Assembly: GCA_018398815.1 (NCBI GenBank)
Contig: JAFLJL010014638.1
Coordinates: 22,188-86,187, forward strand
From: Conus ventricosus
Taxonomy: Eukaryota > Mollusca > Gastropoda > Neogastropoda > Conidae
Length of the DNA stretch: 64,000 nt
Direction of reading: 5' to 3'
Shown: in pieces, positions 11,930-24,742 of the stretch
Layout of the letters: every line of letters begins with the position of its first letter
Position numbering within the stretch: the first letter of the stretch is position 1
Notes under the pieces: generated by a model
Databases searched by the model: none
The model's input: the letters and a program-made list of their open reading frames with translations, nothing else
Told to the model about the DNA's origin: nothing
Position numbers and translations under genes: made by a program

Positions 11930-12735
11930 TTTCTATTGTATCTCAGTGGTGCGTGAGCACGCTAAGAAACCTCTTGTTGTGTAGATAAACCTTCGGTGAA
12001 ACTTGTCACAGGTGAGTTACATAACTCTGTGAATTTAACTTCTGCCTGTGTTTCATATTCAGTATTATTTTGCATTGAACATTGTTTTGTTGTTGCTGTT
12101 GTTTTTAATGTTTTTTGCAATTGGTTGCAAATTTAGTTTTGTTGTTTCTTATAGTCTATTATCTTTTTTGCATTGAAGATTGTTGTGTTGTGTGTGTACT
12201 ATATGGACATATTTGTGTTTGTTTTTAATGTATCATCGCTATTTTTGTTTAATTACACAAATGTACAATCATCTTCAGCGTGGCCACAGGAAGACGGATT
12301 ACGTATTGGACATCTAAATATAAACCATATACAACACAAATTACAGGAGATACCCACTATACTGTCAAATCAAGACAAACCCTTTCATGTATTTGGCTTC
12401 ACTGAATCAAGACTTTCAGATATTGTCCCTGATGCCACTGTCTTAAGCTCCGGCTACAATATTGTACGCAGAGATCCCACCGAATCCAAACCTACGGGCA
12501 TATTAATTTACATTCATGAAACATTAAATGCGCAACGTTTATATGAACTTGAAAGCTTCGGAATTGAAGCAGTTGGCTAATAATCAGGTTGAAGAGAACG
12601 AAACCCATCAAAATCGGGTTTGTCTATCGAAACCCAGCAGAACATGCTGATTGGATGGACAAGTTTACGGCCATGATGGATGCAGCATCACTTGATGCTA
12701 CAGAATTAATTATTTTAGGTGATGCATCAATACAA
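11930..12735 (+). pseudogene. 5' part of a LINE: endonuclease domain fragment
   Basis: Plus-strand fragment of an apurinic-like LINE endonuclease. RIGHLNINHIQHKLQEIPT at about 12,300 is the N-terminal strand with its Asn. VFGFTESRLSD at about 12,390 corresponds to the 'TET/TES' catalytic glutamate. GYNIVRRDP and a GILIYIHETL strand follow, and after a frameshift near 12,580 KIGFVYRNPAEH and LIILGD. The sequence ends abruptly at the 'LGD' of the catalytic GDFN-type motif, near 12,730, where a short repeat GATGCATCAATACAATGCAT begins. Upstream, 11,930-12,260 is probably its 5' UTR. The reverse transcriptase half is absent. Confidence 0.7.
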
Positions 12736-12869
12736 TGCATCAATAATATCAACATTTGTTCTTTCTTTTACATTTATATGATGTGGTTATAAGGCAAACG
12801 AGAATGAACAATCAGTTATCAGTAAGCAGCAATAAATTCTAGCATCAATAATTATACATTTATTTTTTC

Positions 12870-12919
12870 ATGATGTGTGCGTGTGCATGTGCGCGCGCGT
12901 GAGCGCACGCGCGCGCGTG

Positions 12920-12991
<72 letters not shown>

Positions 12992-13019
12992 TGTGTGTGT
13001 GTGTGTGAGTGGTGTAGTG

Positions 13020-13051
<32 letters not shown>

Positions 13052-13052
13052 G

Positions 13053-13104
<52 letters not shown>
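12870..13104. repeat. (GT)n and (AG)n microsatellite
   Basis: Alternating GCGC/GT from 12,878, GT to about 13,050, then AG to 13,104. Confidence 0.95.
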
Positions 13105-13107
<3 letters not shown>

Positions 13108-13220
13108 TGCCATTATTATTTACCTTCCCCCATCTTTTTTGTTTTCTTCTTTACCATTCATACACTACCCAAATTTAAATTATTAATTAAGCGACAATCC
13201 ATCGAAACGCAGCGTAGTAA

Positions 13221-13221
<1 letters not shown>

Positions 13222-13281
<60 letters not shown>

Positions 13282-13288
13282 AGAGAGA
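13222..13288. repeat. (AG)n microsatellite, left boundary of a LINE piece
   Basis: Uninterrupted AG units immediately left of LINE-derived sequence that is bounded on its other side by another (AG)n at 14,596. Confidence 0.92.
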
Positions 13289-14595
13289 TTATAATTCCAT
13301 TTTTTTATCCAAAATATCACATGCTAAACATTACTATAAATTTGAATAAAGAGCAATACATCAATATGACAACAGTAATCCGGACACACATTTATCACCT
13401 TGCAATTACAGTGCTCAAAGAAATCAAAGTATTAAGACATCAATCAATTCATGACAATGGACAAATAAAACCAGCGACCACAATAATCATTCATCATAAT
13501 ATGATTTCAATCATTAATATAACCGATAGTAACCATATCTCTCATTTATCATTATCTGGTTTTAAAACATCAGTGGAAAGGAAACGGCGTATCAGTTTAA
13601 TATGCAGCAAAACAAGAGGTGTGCCCTGGTATATGTAATTTTGTCTAATAGCAATGGTCTGCTGTGAAATGTGTGATTTGTTTTTCCTGAAGGATTTGGT
13701 AATATGAGTACATCGAAATGTAGTGGAAGTGAATTCCAAACTACGCTACCTGAGTAAGATAACTTGATTTAAAACCTGGAATTTGGTTGAATCCCTAGGG
13801 TTTATGCTAAATTTGGACTGAAGAGTTTGTGGTGCTAAACCGATGCAATTTTTTGCATTAGCTGACATTTGTTGACAGCAAACATTTCTTGTAACGGAAG
13901 AGCCCCGCTTTAGTATAATCCCCTTCACAAAGACTAGATGATTTTAATAGAACTGCTTTAAGTGCTCTTTTGTAGACACTCTTAAGAGGTTTCATGGCAT
14001 TAGCACTAGCAGAATCAAATAGTGTTGAACAATAATGATTTGAAGAGAGAACATGTGCGTGTAGGAACAATTTCCTGGCATGAAGGTTTAAGAAATGCTT
14101 AATCTTGCACAGCTGATAGTTTGTCTGGATATTGATTTACATAAACTGCGAAGGTGAAGAGACCAAGAAAGATTATTATCAACATAATACACCTAGAACT
14201 CGATGGCTATCCACCACTTCAATTTCCTGATTATTGATAAAAACAGATGGGGGCTGTGTGGTTATGTTTTTGTCTTCTCTGCCTTGTTGTTATCAAGCAT
14301 TAGTTTTGTTTGTTAGGATTCAGTGACATGTGATTTACATTGCACCAATTACTTAAGATATTAGCATTCTTCTGTAATGAAGTGAAAACAGCTTCCAAGC
14401 TGGGGCTACTTGTATGGACAGTGGTATCATCACAAAAGAGTTCACATGAATCCTCAATATAAAGAGGGAGATCATTTATATAAACTGAGAACAGCAAAGG
14501 ACCTTACACAGAACCCTGGGTACGCCATGTTGGATAGGTAACTTCTCTGATAAATTGTTGTTGACACAAACGATTTGCTGACGGTCTTCTAGGAA
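13289..14595 (-). pseudogene. LINE reverse transcriptase remains, between two (AG)n arrays
   Basis: Minus-strand non-LTR reverse transcriptase, degraded. The fingers/palm end is seen as MLFSVYINDLPLYIED at 14,497 followed by LFCDDTTVHTS, where FCDD replaces the usual FADD/YADD. LQKNANILSNWCNVNHMSLN follows. Downstream is the C-terminal 'maturase-like' region with SASANAMKPLKSVYKRALKA. The 5' half is missing. It is related to, but not the same copy as, the neighbouring LINE at 14,668-15,815. 13,289-13,540 looks like its 3' region, with no clear tail. Confidence 0.65.
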
Positions 14596-14604
14596 TGAGA
14601 GAGA

Positions 14605-14692
<88 letters not shown>
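14596..14692. repeat. (AG)n followed by (ATTG)n
   Basis: AG units at 14,596-14,667, then six ATTG units. On the minus strand the latter are the (CAAT)n tail of the LINE to the right. Confidence 0.93.

Positions 14693-16256
<1,564 letters not shown>

Positions 16257-16321
<65 letters not shown>
16257..16321. repeat. (AG)n microsatellite
   Basis: Perfect AG units bounding the deleted LINE copy on its 5' side and the next LINE on its 3' side. Confidence 0.95.
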
Positions 16322-16326
<5 letters not shown>

Positions 16327-18320
16327 GATATTTGTTCTTCTTCCTAAAATACTGGTTCACTCAAAAACGAGTAGGTCACCAGCGCGCATGTTAAAAAGTA
16401 AAAATAAAATAACATAAAATAGTGCGACTCAGACTGTTGGCCCCTGGAGCAAATTTGTCAACAAGGGGTCGCACTCGATATTCAAGAAGTTAAACTTGAA
16501 CTTGAACTTGAACTAGAACTATACGATGTGTGAGGTCTTCATTGAGGTCCTGTTCATCGATCCGTGTGGGTTATACGGCTAGCATACTAATAACTTTGCA
16601 TGCGTGGCTTATTGGCAAGACGGGTTGTACTGGTCTGGTTTCTTCCTCCAGCAAGCATCCAGCCTACACTTAAACGCTTCTACTGAAGGTGCCAGGACCA
16701 CTTCGTCTGGGAGACTGTTCCATGTTTTGGCGACTCTTTCACTGAAGAAATGTTTCCTGGTATCGCAGTGGGTATGGTGCATGGAAAGTTTCATCACATT
16801 TCCTCTTGTGCCTTCGTCCTTGGGAGTTTCCAGCTTAGGTTTTACGGTCTTGTAGATTCCATGGACGTACTTAAAGGTGTCAATCATATCCCCTCTGAGA
16901 CGTCGGTGCTCCAGGCTGGGCAGGCCAAGTCGCTCTAGTCTTTGTGAATATGGTAGTTCTCTGATTGAGGAGATCAACTTTGTGGCTCGGCGCTACACAT
17001 CTTCTTATTCTTTGCAGAGTGTTTTATGTCGGGGGTGCCACACAGTTTGTCCATACTCGAGGACAGGCCTTGCTAATGTCTTGTAGAGCTGGATGAAGAG
17101 CTTGCAGTCCAAGAACTCGAAGGTTCTGCGGATGACGCCAGTTACGCTGTTTGCTCTTGAAGTGACGTTGGCAACGTGTTGCTTAAATTTGAGGTCATTA
17201 TCCACATGAACACCGAGATCCACTTCCACCTCACTTTCTGCCAGGGGTATTTCTCTGCTGGTTCCGGTTTCAGCATCTGTGTATTTCATATGGTATGTTG
17301 CTTCTGATTTCCGTGTGCCAATTTTCATCACTTTACATTTCTGTGGGTGGAATCTCAGAAGCCAATCGTCCGACCATTTCTGAAGGCTATCTAGGTCCTG
17401 CTGGAGTGATGCAGTTGATTCTTGGTCACTGCTTGCAGCATATAACTTTGTGTCATCTGCAAATAATTTGACGGTGTTTTGTACATGTTTCGGCAGATCA
17501 TTAATGTAGATGACAAACAGGATTGGTCCTAACACGCTACCTTGGAGGATGCCGCTTGTGACTGCAGCCTCTTCAGAGAAAGTTCCATTGATTCTAACTC
17601 GTTGCTTTCGATCACCAAGAAAGGCTGTTATCCAGTTGAGTATTGGACCTTTTATTCCATGGGCTTCGACTTTGCTCAGCAGACGACGGTGCGGTACGGT
17701 GTCGAAGGCTTTTTGGAAGTCCATATATATACACAACATCAATGCTGCTGCCGGAGTCGATGAGTCTGGTCCAGTCGTCAAGAGCTTCCAGGAGATTTGT
17801 CACACATGATTTCCCCTGGACGAACCCATGTTGCTCCTTACATAGTAGCTCATTGCGTTGGAGGTGATTCATCATTTGTTCCCTCAGAAGTGTCTCCATT
17901 ACTTTGCACAGGATGCAGGTTAGGCTGACAGGGCGATAGTTGCCCGGTTGCTGTCGGCTTCCTTTCCCCTTGTAAATAGGGGTGACTGTGGCTTCTTTTC
18001 AGTCAGTTGGTATTTCCCCATGGTCCAAAGTGAGACGGAACAAGTGTGCTATTGGACGTGCTAGTGAGTCTGCAGCCTTGGCCAACACCATTGGGTGTAT
18101 TCCGTCAGGTCCGGGTGCCTTGTTTGTTTTCAGGTTTTGAAGTGCCTTTTTTACATCCGCTTCAGTGATGTTCACCTGTTGAAGTGGTTCCTTAATGCTG
18201 TACTCTGGAGGTGATGGCAGGTTATCCACTTTTTCGTGGGTGAAGACGCTGTGAAAAAAGTCATTCAGTACATTTGTCTTTTCTTTGTCGGTTGTCGTTT
18301 TGATTCCATCTGCCAAATTC
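16322..18320 (-). pseudogene. CR1/Jockey-type LINE, reverse transcriptase to 3' end
   Basis: Minus-strand open segments, in element order: NKAPGPDGIHPMVLAKA (fingers, about 18,110), an 'NYRPVSLT' region at about 17,930, EQHGFVQGKSCVTNLLEAL, YMDFQKAFDTVPHRRLL (palm Asp), GSVLGPILFVIYINDLP, VKLFADDTKLYAASS (FADD catalytic motif, about 17,450), and a C-terminal region with LARPVLEYGQTVWHP and RDMIDTFKY-like sequence (GDMIDTFKYVHGIY). The stop is at 16,609. The 16,330-16,608 segment is 3' UTR, ending in GAAGAAG next to (AG)n. The endonuclease is missing (5' truncation near 18,320). Frameshifts lie near 17,000, 17,730 and 18,000. The long 258-residue frame at 17,005-17,781 makes it one of the youngest LINEs here. 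Confidence 0.85.
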
Positions 18321-18339
18321 AGGCCCAGATAACAGTAAA

Positions 18340-18480
18340 ATATCTGGGGAAGTTAAAATAGAAAATCGTCAATATGCAGATCTCAAAACTGTCGTTTCAA
18401 TTTGTTTTTTAAAAGAGACTGCATTTGTGGCAATCTTGATGGCACCCGGCAGTGAATTCCACAGCCGTAAAAGTGTGACT
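18340..18480 (-). mobile_element. LINE 3' end fragment
   Basis: Reverse complement of 19,780-19,880. It encodes the C-terminal LPGAIKIATNAVSFK-type end on the minus strand, followed by 3' UTR. It lies about 260 bases upstream of NDUFS4 exon 1 in inverted orientation to the fragment in intron 1. Confidence 0.7.
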
Positions 18481-18734
18481 CTATGGACTGTCACTGTGCA
18501 CTGCTACAGTGCTGCTCGTCTCCAACAGAGTTACTCTAACAATCTTTAACTTCTAAAGCGTGCACTTTTTTTTTACTCAGTTAATTCTTCAGAGTTCTGA
18601 AATATTGCGTTTACCGAACGTGTTTAATGTTATTGAAGTATCGCTGGACCTACATCATATGGGAGGTAACCATGTACTAAAAATATGATAGGGTCTATGG
18701 TAGTGTCTCCCCCTGATATCTGGAGGTGAACAAG

Positions 18735-18807
18735 ATGGCGTCCACCTTGACAAGTCGATTCCTCGGTCAACTTAGAAACACGGTCCGCTCTGGATTCTCA
18801 CGGTACA
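18735..18807 (+). CDS. NDUFS4: NDUFS4 exon 1 (mitochondrial presequence)
   Basis: NADH:ubiquinone oxidoreductase iron-sulfur protein 4 is an 18-kDa accessory subunit of mitochondrial complex I, imported into the matrix. ATG at 18,735 has A at -3 and G at +4. It opens MASTLTSRFLGQLRNTVRSG, an Arg/Ser/Thr-rich stretch with no acidic residue, as expected of a mitochondrial targeting signal. The donor is A|GTAAAT at 18,808, leaving one base of a split codon. That phase matches the two-base start of exon 2 exactly. The call for this exon rests on presequence character, phase and collinearity with the conserved exons, since presequences are not conserved. I see no clear TATA box in 18,547-18,734. 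Confidence 0.82.
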
Positions 18808-18906
18808 GTAAATAATTATTACAATTTTGGAAAATGCACTATCGCTACTGTAGTTTTTTTTTTTTCTTCATTTAAGATCCAATCTGCATACAGAATTACA
18901 GATTGC

Positions 18907-19058
18907 GCGCTGGTGACCTACTCGTTTTTTGAGTGAACCAGTATTTTAGGAAGAAGAAGAAGAAGATTGTTAGAGTAACTCTGTTGGAGACGAGCAGCAG
19001 TAGCAGTCTTCTTCTTCCTAAAATACTGGTTCACTCAAAAACGAGTAGGTCACCAGCA
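18907..19058. repeat. inverted repeat / hairpin in NDUFS4 intron 1
   Basis: GCTGGTGACCTACTCG... from 18,907 and its reverse complement ending at 19,058 form arms of about 48 bases round a loop of about 55. The arm sequence is the LINE 3' end also present at 16,338-16,385 (minus) and 20,147-20,200 (plus), so the hairpin is two LINE tails in opposite orientation. Confidence 0.8.
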
Positions 19059-19326
19059 GTGCACAGTGACAGTCTATAGATTCACACTTTAACGGCACCA
19101 GCACTGTAGCAGTGCACAGTGACAATCTATGCACACCTAACGACAAAGTCCTTGTTTAGAAACCCCCCTTTGCGTCGATCTCTTTGATTTGACCTCATAC
19201 AAAGAGAAACCACTTTGTCTCATTCTGTGGGCGCCAATCAATGAGGGTCTCAGAGTCAATGGGAGTTTCTAATCTAATGCACGTGCATGCACACACAGCA
19301 CTTGGTGAAGTTGACACACAAACACG

Positions 19327-19335
<9 letters not shown>

Positions 19336-19373
<38 letters not shown>
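19336..19373. repeat. (CA)n microsatellite
   Basis: CA units directly upstream of a LINE fragment. 19,060-19,335 holds duplicated copies of GTGCACAGTGACA-type sequence and nothing gene-like. Confidence 0.9.
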
Positions 19374-19376
<3 letters not shown>

Positions 19377-19377
19377 A

Positions 19378-20200
19378 AAAGGTTAAAGACGACTGCTACA
19401 AAACACTAGTTAGACCAGTACAGGAATATGGTTGCTCAGTCTGGGACCCTTACCATCTAAAGGACATTGATAATGATAACCTCGAAAAGATTCAGAAGAG
19501 AGCAGCACGGTTCGTAACAGGGAACCGTATCAGAGAGAAGAGGAATACTAGGAAGAACATGAGGAAATCAGTATGGAAACCCTTAGAAGAGAGAAGAGCT
19601 TTTATCAAACTTAATATCTTCTTCAAAGGCAGCTCGCTAAACTAATTGATATCCCAATGGAACAACTAGTACTGAATAAAAGTAGCACCAGGAGTGGCGG
19701 TCAGTGTTATGCCATACCTGCATCAAATATTGACAGCCACTTACATTCATGTTATCCTAGTTCTGTACGGCTGTCGAACTCACTGCCGGGTGCCATCAAG
19801 ATTGCCACAAATGCAGTCTCATTTAAAAATCAAATTGATACGACAGTCTTGAGATCTGCATATTGACGACTTTTCTCTTTTAACTTGCCCACTTGTGAGT
19901 TGATTTTAACATGGTGACAGCCCTGATGTGGCCCTTTGCGGTCAGCTGGGCTATAAGCAACATTATCTTATGTTATCTTATCTTTTAACTTGCCCAGATA
20001 TTTTATGGTTACCTGGGCCTGAATCTGGCCATTCCTTTTAACTTTTTGAATATCGTGTGCGACCCCTTGTTGCCAAATTTTGCTCCAGGGGCCAACAGAC
20101 TGAGTCGCACTTTATTTCATGTTATTTTATTTTACTTCTTAACATGCGCGCTGGTGACCACCTCGTTTTTGAGTGAACCAGTCTTTCAGGAAGAAGAAGA
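19378..20200 (+). pseudogene. LINE 3' fragment (reverse transcriptase C-terminal region)
   Basis: Plus strand: LVRPVQEYGCSVWDPYHLKD, IQKRAARFVTGN, WKPLEERRAFIKLNIFF, then RLSNSLPGAIKIATNAVSFK and a stop at 19,864. These are the usual C-terminal LINE motifs (LVRP.LEY..SVWDP, RAARFV, W..L..RR, WNSLP). The 3' UTR has the segment CAGCCCTGATGTGGCCCTTT at 19,919, also found at 25,510. Another LINE tail at 20,040-20,200 ends in GAAGAAGAAG before (CA)n. It lies in NDUFS4 intron 1, in sense orientation. Confidence 0.75.
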
Positions 20201-20212
20201 AGAAGACACACA

Positions 20213-20274
<62 letters not shown>

Positions 20275-20326
20275 CATGCACACCAGCATGCAGGCATGCA
20301 CAAATACACACAGTGACACACACACA

Positions 20327-20396
<70 letters not shown>

Positions 20397-20398
20397 TA
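20200..20398. repeat. (CA)n microsatellites
   Basis: CA at 20,203-20,270 and 20,308-20,393, separated by GCATGCACACCAGCATGCAG-like sequence. Confidence 0.93.
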
Positions 20399-20679
20399 GT
20401 GAGAGAGAATACATTCCAAGGACAGGATGGATGCTTATCTGTTAGTGTTGTCCTTGGGATAAAGATCGTCAATCAATCACTCTCTTCCTCGCTTTTTCTA
20501 ACAGAACATTATTATATCCAAACATGCAGGATCATATCTTTGTCTAGTAAATCACAGGCTGAACTTCAAGGGACCTGTATAGTTAAACATGTGCATAAGA
20601 GATAAAATTGATCATGTGTTTGTGTTGTGAGTGAGCAATAGTATGAGATAAGGTGTAGGTACTGTGTAAACATTTTTAA

Positions 20680-20680
20680 T

Positions 20681-20735
<55 letters not shown>

Positions 20736-20752
20736 GTGTGTGTGTGTGTGTG
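20680..20752. repeat. (GT)n microsatellite
   Basis: GT units with one interruption (GTACTG) near 20,732. Confidence 0.93.
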
Positions 20753-20809
20753 GCACGCGCTTTTGCTAGTTTTTCTGGAATGCATATTCCGATTCGTAAA
20801 TTGTGACTA

Positions 20810-21888
20810 CCGTAAAGTTCGGTCTATTGAGCGCACCTGTATATAAGCCGCACCCACTAAATTTAAAAAAAATCTGAACTTTTTTCACAAATAAGCCGCA
20901 CCGGTTTATAAGCCGCAGATATATACAACACAGTCCGATGTGCCGCAGGCGGCAGCTGGCCGAGCGTTGAGTTCACATAGTGTCGAAAATCATCACATAC
21001 AATGTGTTCACTGCATTCATTGGCGTTTAGATAGGTCAGAATACAAGAGCATGTTTCCAGCTTTTCTTCAGTCTTTTTTTTTTTTTTCGTACGATGTGTT
21101 TTAAATCAATTTGAATCGAAGTTTTTATGAGGCTTCTTACAAGTGTTGTCTTTCCAACATCATTGCTTTAAAAAAAAATACCGAAAAAAAACAACGCATT
21201 AACGATGCGCTAGAAAGGCAGTTCTCTCCTGCATTCACTGGTGTATCAAGCTAAGCGATTGGTTGAGTACTCGAAAGCGCAAGCCAATCAAAGCGAAGGT
21301 ATCAAATGCAAACCTTCACTCCCTGTCCACGATTTCAACAATGGCGGATCGAAGCCAAGGTCTGACAATGACCGAGTTGAATGCGCTAATCGTTTTTGAA
21401 TTGCAAGACGCACTTGGTAAGATAACACATATAATAACAAACCAGAACATTAATGTAACGATTCGATTGTTTTATTTCGCTTAATACCATGCCAATGCTT
21501 AGTTATTGTGTTCGTAATTCAGCTGGTGTTAGTCAAGATTAAACAGGTCGGAAACGGCCAACACATTGCGCCGTTCGAAGCGATCGTATTTTATAGAAGA
21601 CAAACTGATGAAAAAAGATATCAGTAATGGGCTTTACTTATGTCGATTCCCGTATTTCTGAACGGGTTACTGATTCCATTACACGATTACACAGAAAATC
21701 GTAGTTAAAAGCATAATAAAAATTCATGAACAGTAAACACGATATGGTGAGTTACAGAGAAGCTAAGAATAGACGAGGGTGTGATGCTTCTGAAATCGGA
21801 AAAATCCGCAAATAAGCCGCATCGTTGTTTTAGCCGCAGGGTTTAAAGCTGGGGAAAAAAGTCGCGGCTTATAGTCCGAACTTTACGG
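20810..21888. mobile_element. TA-flanked non-autonomous DNA transposon
   Basis: About 1.08 kb, bounded by CCGTAAAGTTCGG and its perfect inverse CCGAACTTTACGG. Similarity extends inward through the ATAAGCCGC motif repeated at both ends. TA dinucleotides flank both sides (20,808-20,809 and 21,889-21,890), the target duplication expected of Tc1/mariner-like or other TA-targeting elements. No transposase is visible. The centre holds promoter-like and exon-like sequence (separate entry). It lies in NDUFS4 intron 1. Confidence 0.75.
21241..21416 (+). other. promoter- and first-exon-like sequence inside the DNA transposon
   Basis: Two CCAAT-type boxes in opposite directions (GATTGGTTGA near 21,258 and GCCAATCAAAG near 21,284) precede an ATG at 21,341 in good context (ACAATGGCGG). 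The following 25 codons read MADRSQGLTMTELNALIVFE onward and stop at a consensus splice donor G|GTAAGA at 21,417. Base composition is less AT-rich than the rest of the transposon. It may be a captured host 5' exon or the first exon of a lost transposase gene. I do not recognise the peptide. Confidence 0.4.
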
Positions 21889-21934
21889 TATATCTCTTTT
21901 TTGCTAAGTACTGATTATATTTTTCATGTTTTAT

Positions 21935-22615
21935 GGTTTGTTGGCATTTTAGTTGTTTCCTTCTTGTGTATCATATGCTGCTTTATGCTAGGTACTGTTT
22001 ATTGTTATTCATGCTTTGTTGTTTATTACTGTTAGCTTGTTCATTGTTTGCTTCTTGTGTATCATATGCTGCTTTATGCTAGGTACTGTTTATTGTTATT
22101 CATGCTTTGTTGTTTATTACTGTTAGCTTGTTCATTGTTTCCTTATTGTGTATCATATGCTGCTTTATGCTAGGTATGTTTATTGTTATTCATGCTTTGT
22201 TGTTTATTACTGTTAGCTTGTTCATTGTTTCCTTATTGTGTATCATATGCTGCTTTATGCTAGGTAGCTGTTTATTGTTATTCATGCTTTGTTGTTTATT
22301 ACTGTTAGCTTGTTCATTGTTTCTTCTTGTGTATCATATGCTGCTTTGTGCTAAGTGCTGTTTATTGTTATTCATGCTTTGTTGTTTATTACTGTTAGCA
22401 TGTTCATTGTTTGCTTCTTGTGTATCATATGCTCATTTGTGCCAAGTGCTGTTTATTGTTATTCATGTTTTGTTGTTTATTACTGTTAGCATGTTCATTG
22501 TTTGCTTCTTGTGTATCATATGCTGCTTTGTGCTAAGTGCTGTTTATTGTTATTCATGTTTTGTTGTTTGTTAGCATGTTCATTGTTTGCTTCTTGTGTA
22601 TCATATGCTCATGTG
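21935..22615. repeat. minisatellite, unit about 90 bp, about 7-8 copies
   Basis: The unit contains GTTTATTGTTATTCATGCTT, TTGTTTATTACTGTTAGC and TTCTTGTGTATCATATGCTG. Frames stay open across it and look membrane-like only because of the repeat composition. Confidence 0.93.
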
Positions 22616-22727
22616 ATTTTGTTTTTCGTTTTTAAAGGCATGATGTAAAAAAGTTAACTTATCCATTTTTCCCTCAGTAGAATATCTATATGCATATAAT
22701 ATTTGTATTAATATCGTTCTCTCTGTG

Positions 22728-22775
22728 TTGCTCTCTGTCTGTCTGTAGACATCTGTCTGTCTGTCTGTCTGTCTC

Positions 22776-22844
<69 letters not shown>

Positions 22845-22853
22845 ATCTCTATA
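22728..22853. repeat. (CTGT)n/(CT)n/(CTCTAT)n microsatellite
   Basis: CTGT units to about 22,812, then CT and ATCTCT units. Confidence 0.93.
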
Positions 22854-23264
22854 GATCTCTGTTTTGTAAACAAAAATCTTATAATCTGTCAAAGACACTT
22901 GACAAACTCAAATTAGTATTATACAGTGGTAGTCGCTGCAATGGATAGCAGTAAATCAAGAAAAGTTAAATTCTTTAATGAATATTCAGCATATTTGTCG
23001 AATTGATTTGTAATGATTTGACATGACCCCAAATCAAACTACAGCAGTGTTGCTGTAATTTTAGGCAAGAAACTGCACAAGTTCAAAAAAGTGTAGCCTA
23101 AATTTCAACCTTGACCCTGATATTTTACAGAATAATTATCATTGCATTTCTGCTTGTGAGTTAGACCTGGAGAGTTCATCTTTAACTTTGTCACACTGTG
23201 TGGAATTCTATTGAACTAGTTGTTGTGTTTGTATATATTGTGGACATGTAAATTTGAAAAAAAA
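22854..23264. other. intronic sequence, nothing recognised
   Basis: AT-rich NDUFS4 intron 1 sequence without repeats, open frames or RNA-like structure that I can identify. Confidence 0.5.
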
Positions 23265-23267
23265 AAA

Positions 23268-24675
23268 TGTTTTGGAGGGTGTGTTGTGTAGGTATGTGCG
23301 ATGTTGTGGTGGATGTGTTGTGTAGGTATGTGCTATGTTTTGGAGGGTGTGTAGTGTAGGTCTATGTTTTGGAGGGTGTTTTGTGTAGGCCTTTGTATTA
23401 TCCAATGTTTTGGAGGGTTTGTTGTGTAGGTATATCCAATGTTTTGGAGGGTGTGTAGTGTAGGTCTATGTTTTGGAGGGTGTGTAGTGTAGGTCTATGT
23501 TTTGGAGGGTGTGTAGTGTAGGTCTATGTTTTGGAGGGTGTGTTGTGTAGGTATATCCAATGTTTTGGAGGGTGTGTTGTGTAGGTATATCCTATGTTTT
23601 GGTGGGTGTGTTGTGTAGGTATATCCTATGTTTTGGTGGGTGTGTTGTGTAGGTATGTACGATGTTGTGGTGGGTGTGTGTAGTGTAGGTATGTGCGCTG
23701 TTTTGGTGGGTGTGTTGTGTAGGTATATCCAATGTTTTGGTGGGTGTGTTGTTGGAGACCTGTGCGATGTTTTGGAGGTGTGTTGTGTAGGTATATCCTA
23801 TGTTTTGGTGGTGTGTTGTGTAGGTATATCCTATGTTTTGGTGGGTGTGTTGTGTAGGTATATCTTATGTTTTGGTGGGTGTGTTGTGTAGGTATATCTT
23901 ATGTTTTGGTGGGTGTGTTGTTGTAGGTATATCCTATGTTTTGGTGGGCGTGTTGTGTAGGTATATCCTATGTTTTGGTGGGTGTGTTGTGTAGGTATAT
24001 CCTATGTTTTGGTGGGTGTGTTGTGTAGGTATGTGCGATGTTTTGGTGGGTGTGTTGTGTAGGTATGTGCGATGTTTTGGTGGGTGTATTGTGTAGGTAG
24101 TGCGATATTTTGGTGGGTGTATTGTGTAGGTGTGTCTTATGTTGTGGTGGGTGTGTTATGTAGGTATGTGCGATATTTTGGTGGGTGTGTTGTTTGGTAT
24201 GTGCGATGTTTGGTGGGTGTGTTGTGTAGGTATGTGCGAGGGTTTTGGTGGGTGTGTTGTGTAGGTATGTGCGATGTTTTGGTGGTGTGTTGTGTAGGTA
24301 TGTGCGATGTTTTGGTGGGTGTATTGTGTAGGGTGTGTCTTATGTTGTGGTGGGTGTGTTGTGTAGGTATGTGCGATGTTTTGGTGGGTGTGTTGTGTAG
24401 GTGTGTCTTATGTTGTGTAGGGTGTGTTGTGTAGGTATGTGCGATGTTTTGGTGGGTGTATTGTGTAGGTGTGTCTTATGTTGTGGTGGGTGTGTTGTGT
24501 AGGTATGTGCGATGTTTTGGTGGGTGTGTTGTGTAGTGTGTCTTATGTTGTGGTGGGTGTGTGTGTAGGTATGTGCGATGTTTTGGTGGGTGTATTGTGT
24601 AGGTGTGTCTTATGTTGTGGTGGGTGTGTTGTGTAGGTATGTGCGATGTTTTGGTGGGTGTGTGTGTAGGTATTT
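23268..24675. repeat. G/T-rich minisatellite, unit about 34 bp, about 40 copies
   Basis: The unit is close to GTTTTGGTGGGTGTGTTGTG followed by TAGGTATGTGCGAT. The left part varies as TTTGGAGGG and TATATCC, the right part as TGTGTCTTATGTTGTGG. The plus strand is almost free of C. It ends about 70 bases before exon 2. Confidence 0.95.
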
Positions 24676-24742
24676 CCTATAAAGATTGCTGGGGGGGTGC
24701 AGGCGACAGGCCATACTGGAAAGTGATGTCTGTGCCGTGCAG

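Noticed and set aside
22107..22574. A 155-residue hydrophobic, membrane-protein-like frame
   Set aside because: It lies wholly in a 90-bp T-rich minisatellite; the apparent membrane segments repeat with the unit.
23268..24675. CRISPR-like repeat array
   Set aside because: Units are contiguous without unique spacers, the sequence is G/T-rich and the genome is animal.
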